64,000 nt of DNA from Nereocystis luetkeana. Its lineage: Eukaryota; Sar; Phaeophyceae; Laminariales; Laminariaceae. Position 1 is the stretch's first letter. Every line of letters starts with the position of its first letter. Made by a program: the position numbers and the translations under genes. This document shows positions 62,900-64,000 of this stretch, one piece after another. Location of the stretch: positions 10,474,708-10,538,707 of the forward strand of contig JARUPZ010000008.1 in the NCBI GenBank assembly GCA_031213475.1, in the 5' to 3' direction. A model generated the notes under the pieces. It worked only from the letters and a program-made list of their open reading frames with translations, made no database searches and was not told the DNA's origin.

Positions 62900-63695
62900 A
62901 TTTTACTTCGTTTATTTTGTGGGCGTACAGCTGCTGAGCGTATCCAGTGTATGCACTTGCCACCTGGAATACAATTAGTTGTCGATCCGATTATTCATTA
63001 CAGGTGTGAGTCGCGCTCAACATCTTACTCTGCTTCAGTTGGTTATACTGATTTTCACGCTTGTATCGGTGCTGATATCTGCACTTATCTCATTATGCTG
63101 CTCTGCTGCTGGTTGTACTGATTTTCCCGCTTTTATTGGAGTTGATATTTGTACTATTTTCTATGCTCCGCCATCGCAACATGTTCCTGCAACGAAGGGC
63201 GAGCGGGAGACAGGAACGGCCGGATGCATTATGATTTTCCTATCTCACCTTGTTGGCGCATGCATAGCATATATATGGGTTTGTCTGAGCCTGAGAGGAC
63301 CATTGTTGCCGTCTCCATCCGGCAGAGAGATAGCAACAAGGTCTCTCTGGAATACTAATATGTGCGGCTGATCTGTACCGCCGATTTCAACACGCTGTGC
63401 GGGCAGCAGGAGATTAACACACTCTCGTATACCGCGTACATGTATATATGTGCTTACCGGCTGCTATTTTGCTGACGTCCCGTGTTCCACTGCTGCTGTA
63501 CTCGTCCTATATCTTATCTTGACATTCGCTTATCATTTGCCTGTCTGCGTATCGGCTGCTCTCGCCGTACGCCGCTCGTCAAACCCGCGACGCTTTGCTC
63601 TGCGTCGCTGGGAACGCAGCACATTTTGTTGTATGTTTGTGTTCGTTGTGTTCGCTTCATTTCTCGGATAGAGAGTGGATGCCCAGATTGGTTGG
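62900..63695. other. No recognisable gene
   Basis: Short frames only. Loose resemblance to the surrounding repeats (GGGAGACAGGAACGG at 63,208). Confidence 0.35.
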
Positions 63696-63990
63696 GTCTG
63701 CGCCTATTGGGACCGTTGTTGCTGCCTCCCATGCTGAAGGGAGACGGCAACCAGGCCCCTCTAGGCCTGTGCCTTAGCCACGGGGCTTATACCTGTTTTC
63801 TTTTCTTTTGGTTTCTTTTTATTCGCCCTCTTTTGTTTGTCTGCTCGTTGTTTGTTTCTTTAGACGGGGTGAATGAACAGAATGGTCGGGTCTGTACCTA
63901 TTGGGACCTTTGTTGCTATCGCCCATGCTGAAGGGAGACAGCAACCAGGCCCCTCTAGGTCCGAGCCTTGCCACGGGGCTTGCTGCCTGT
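63695..63990. repeat. Tandem repeat, about 193-bp period
   Basis: TATTGGGACCKTTGTTGCT, CCCATGCTGAAGGGAGAC, GGCCCCTCTAGG and CCACGGGGCTT occur at 63,705 and again at 63,899. The array probably continues past the window end. Confidence 0.75.
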
Positions 63991-64000
63991 GTTTATTTAG

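Overview
This is a eukaryotic nuclear segment of roughly balanced base composition. It has long introns, canonical GT-AG splice sites, many microsatellites and poly-C tracts, and several layers of transposable elements. A FNIP-repeat gene, the intron-rich short-chain dehydrogenase/reductase (SDR) gene, a Ty1/copia element and non-LTR elements together suggest a stramenopile, most probably a brown alga. That assignment is inference; no marker in the window settles it.

Layout. 1-20 kb is gene-poor. It holds a FNIP-repeat gene (4.7-5.6 kb, minus), three copies of a TIR element with 3-bp TTA target duplications (2.2, 8.5 and 10.8 kb, the last with another MITE nested inside), a tRNA-derived SINE with a poly(A) tail (10.2 kb), and one arm of a 1-kb inverted duplication (17.1-18.1 kb). 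20.9-35.3 kb is one large multi-exon gene. Thirteen exons can be joined in phase, giving an N-terminal extension of unknown type followed by a DHRS7-like classical SDR domain. Its introns are packed with MITEs, SINEs, microsatellites and a poly-C-bounded repeat family. 35.4-44.8 kb is mostly repeats and unrecognised sequence, with a LINE 3' fragment at 37.7-38.3 kb and a palindromic GGGTACCC satellite near 41 kb. 44.8-47.0 kb is a decayed, 5'-truncated LINE (minus). 48.7-49.7 kb is the second arm of the inverted duplication. 52,265-58,444 is a structurally complete Ty1/copia retrotransposon with 258-bp LTRs and a TACCC target duplication, but with broken reading frames. 59,997-60,068 is a canonical tRNA-His(GUG) on the minus strand. 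The last 5 kb is tandem-repeat rich.

The most unusual signal is a short palindromic sequence, TACCWGGTA, present 13 times (about 0.5 expected from base counts), plus the shorter TACCGGTA four times. Where a sibling copy of the surrounding DNA exists in the window, the difference is a clean 7-bp or 6-bp insertion at a TA dinucleotide, and in one LINE it causes the frameshift. This looks like a set of scars from excision of a TA-targeting transposon not itself seen here, or a novel micro-insertion process.

A second point is that the SDR gene keeps its cofactor-binding motif but appears to have lost the catalytic Ser, Tyr and Lys, and it carries a coding GGA-triplet expansion at that place.
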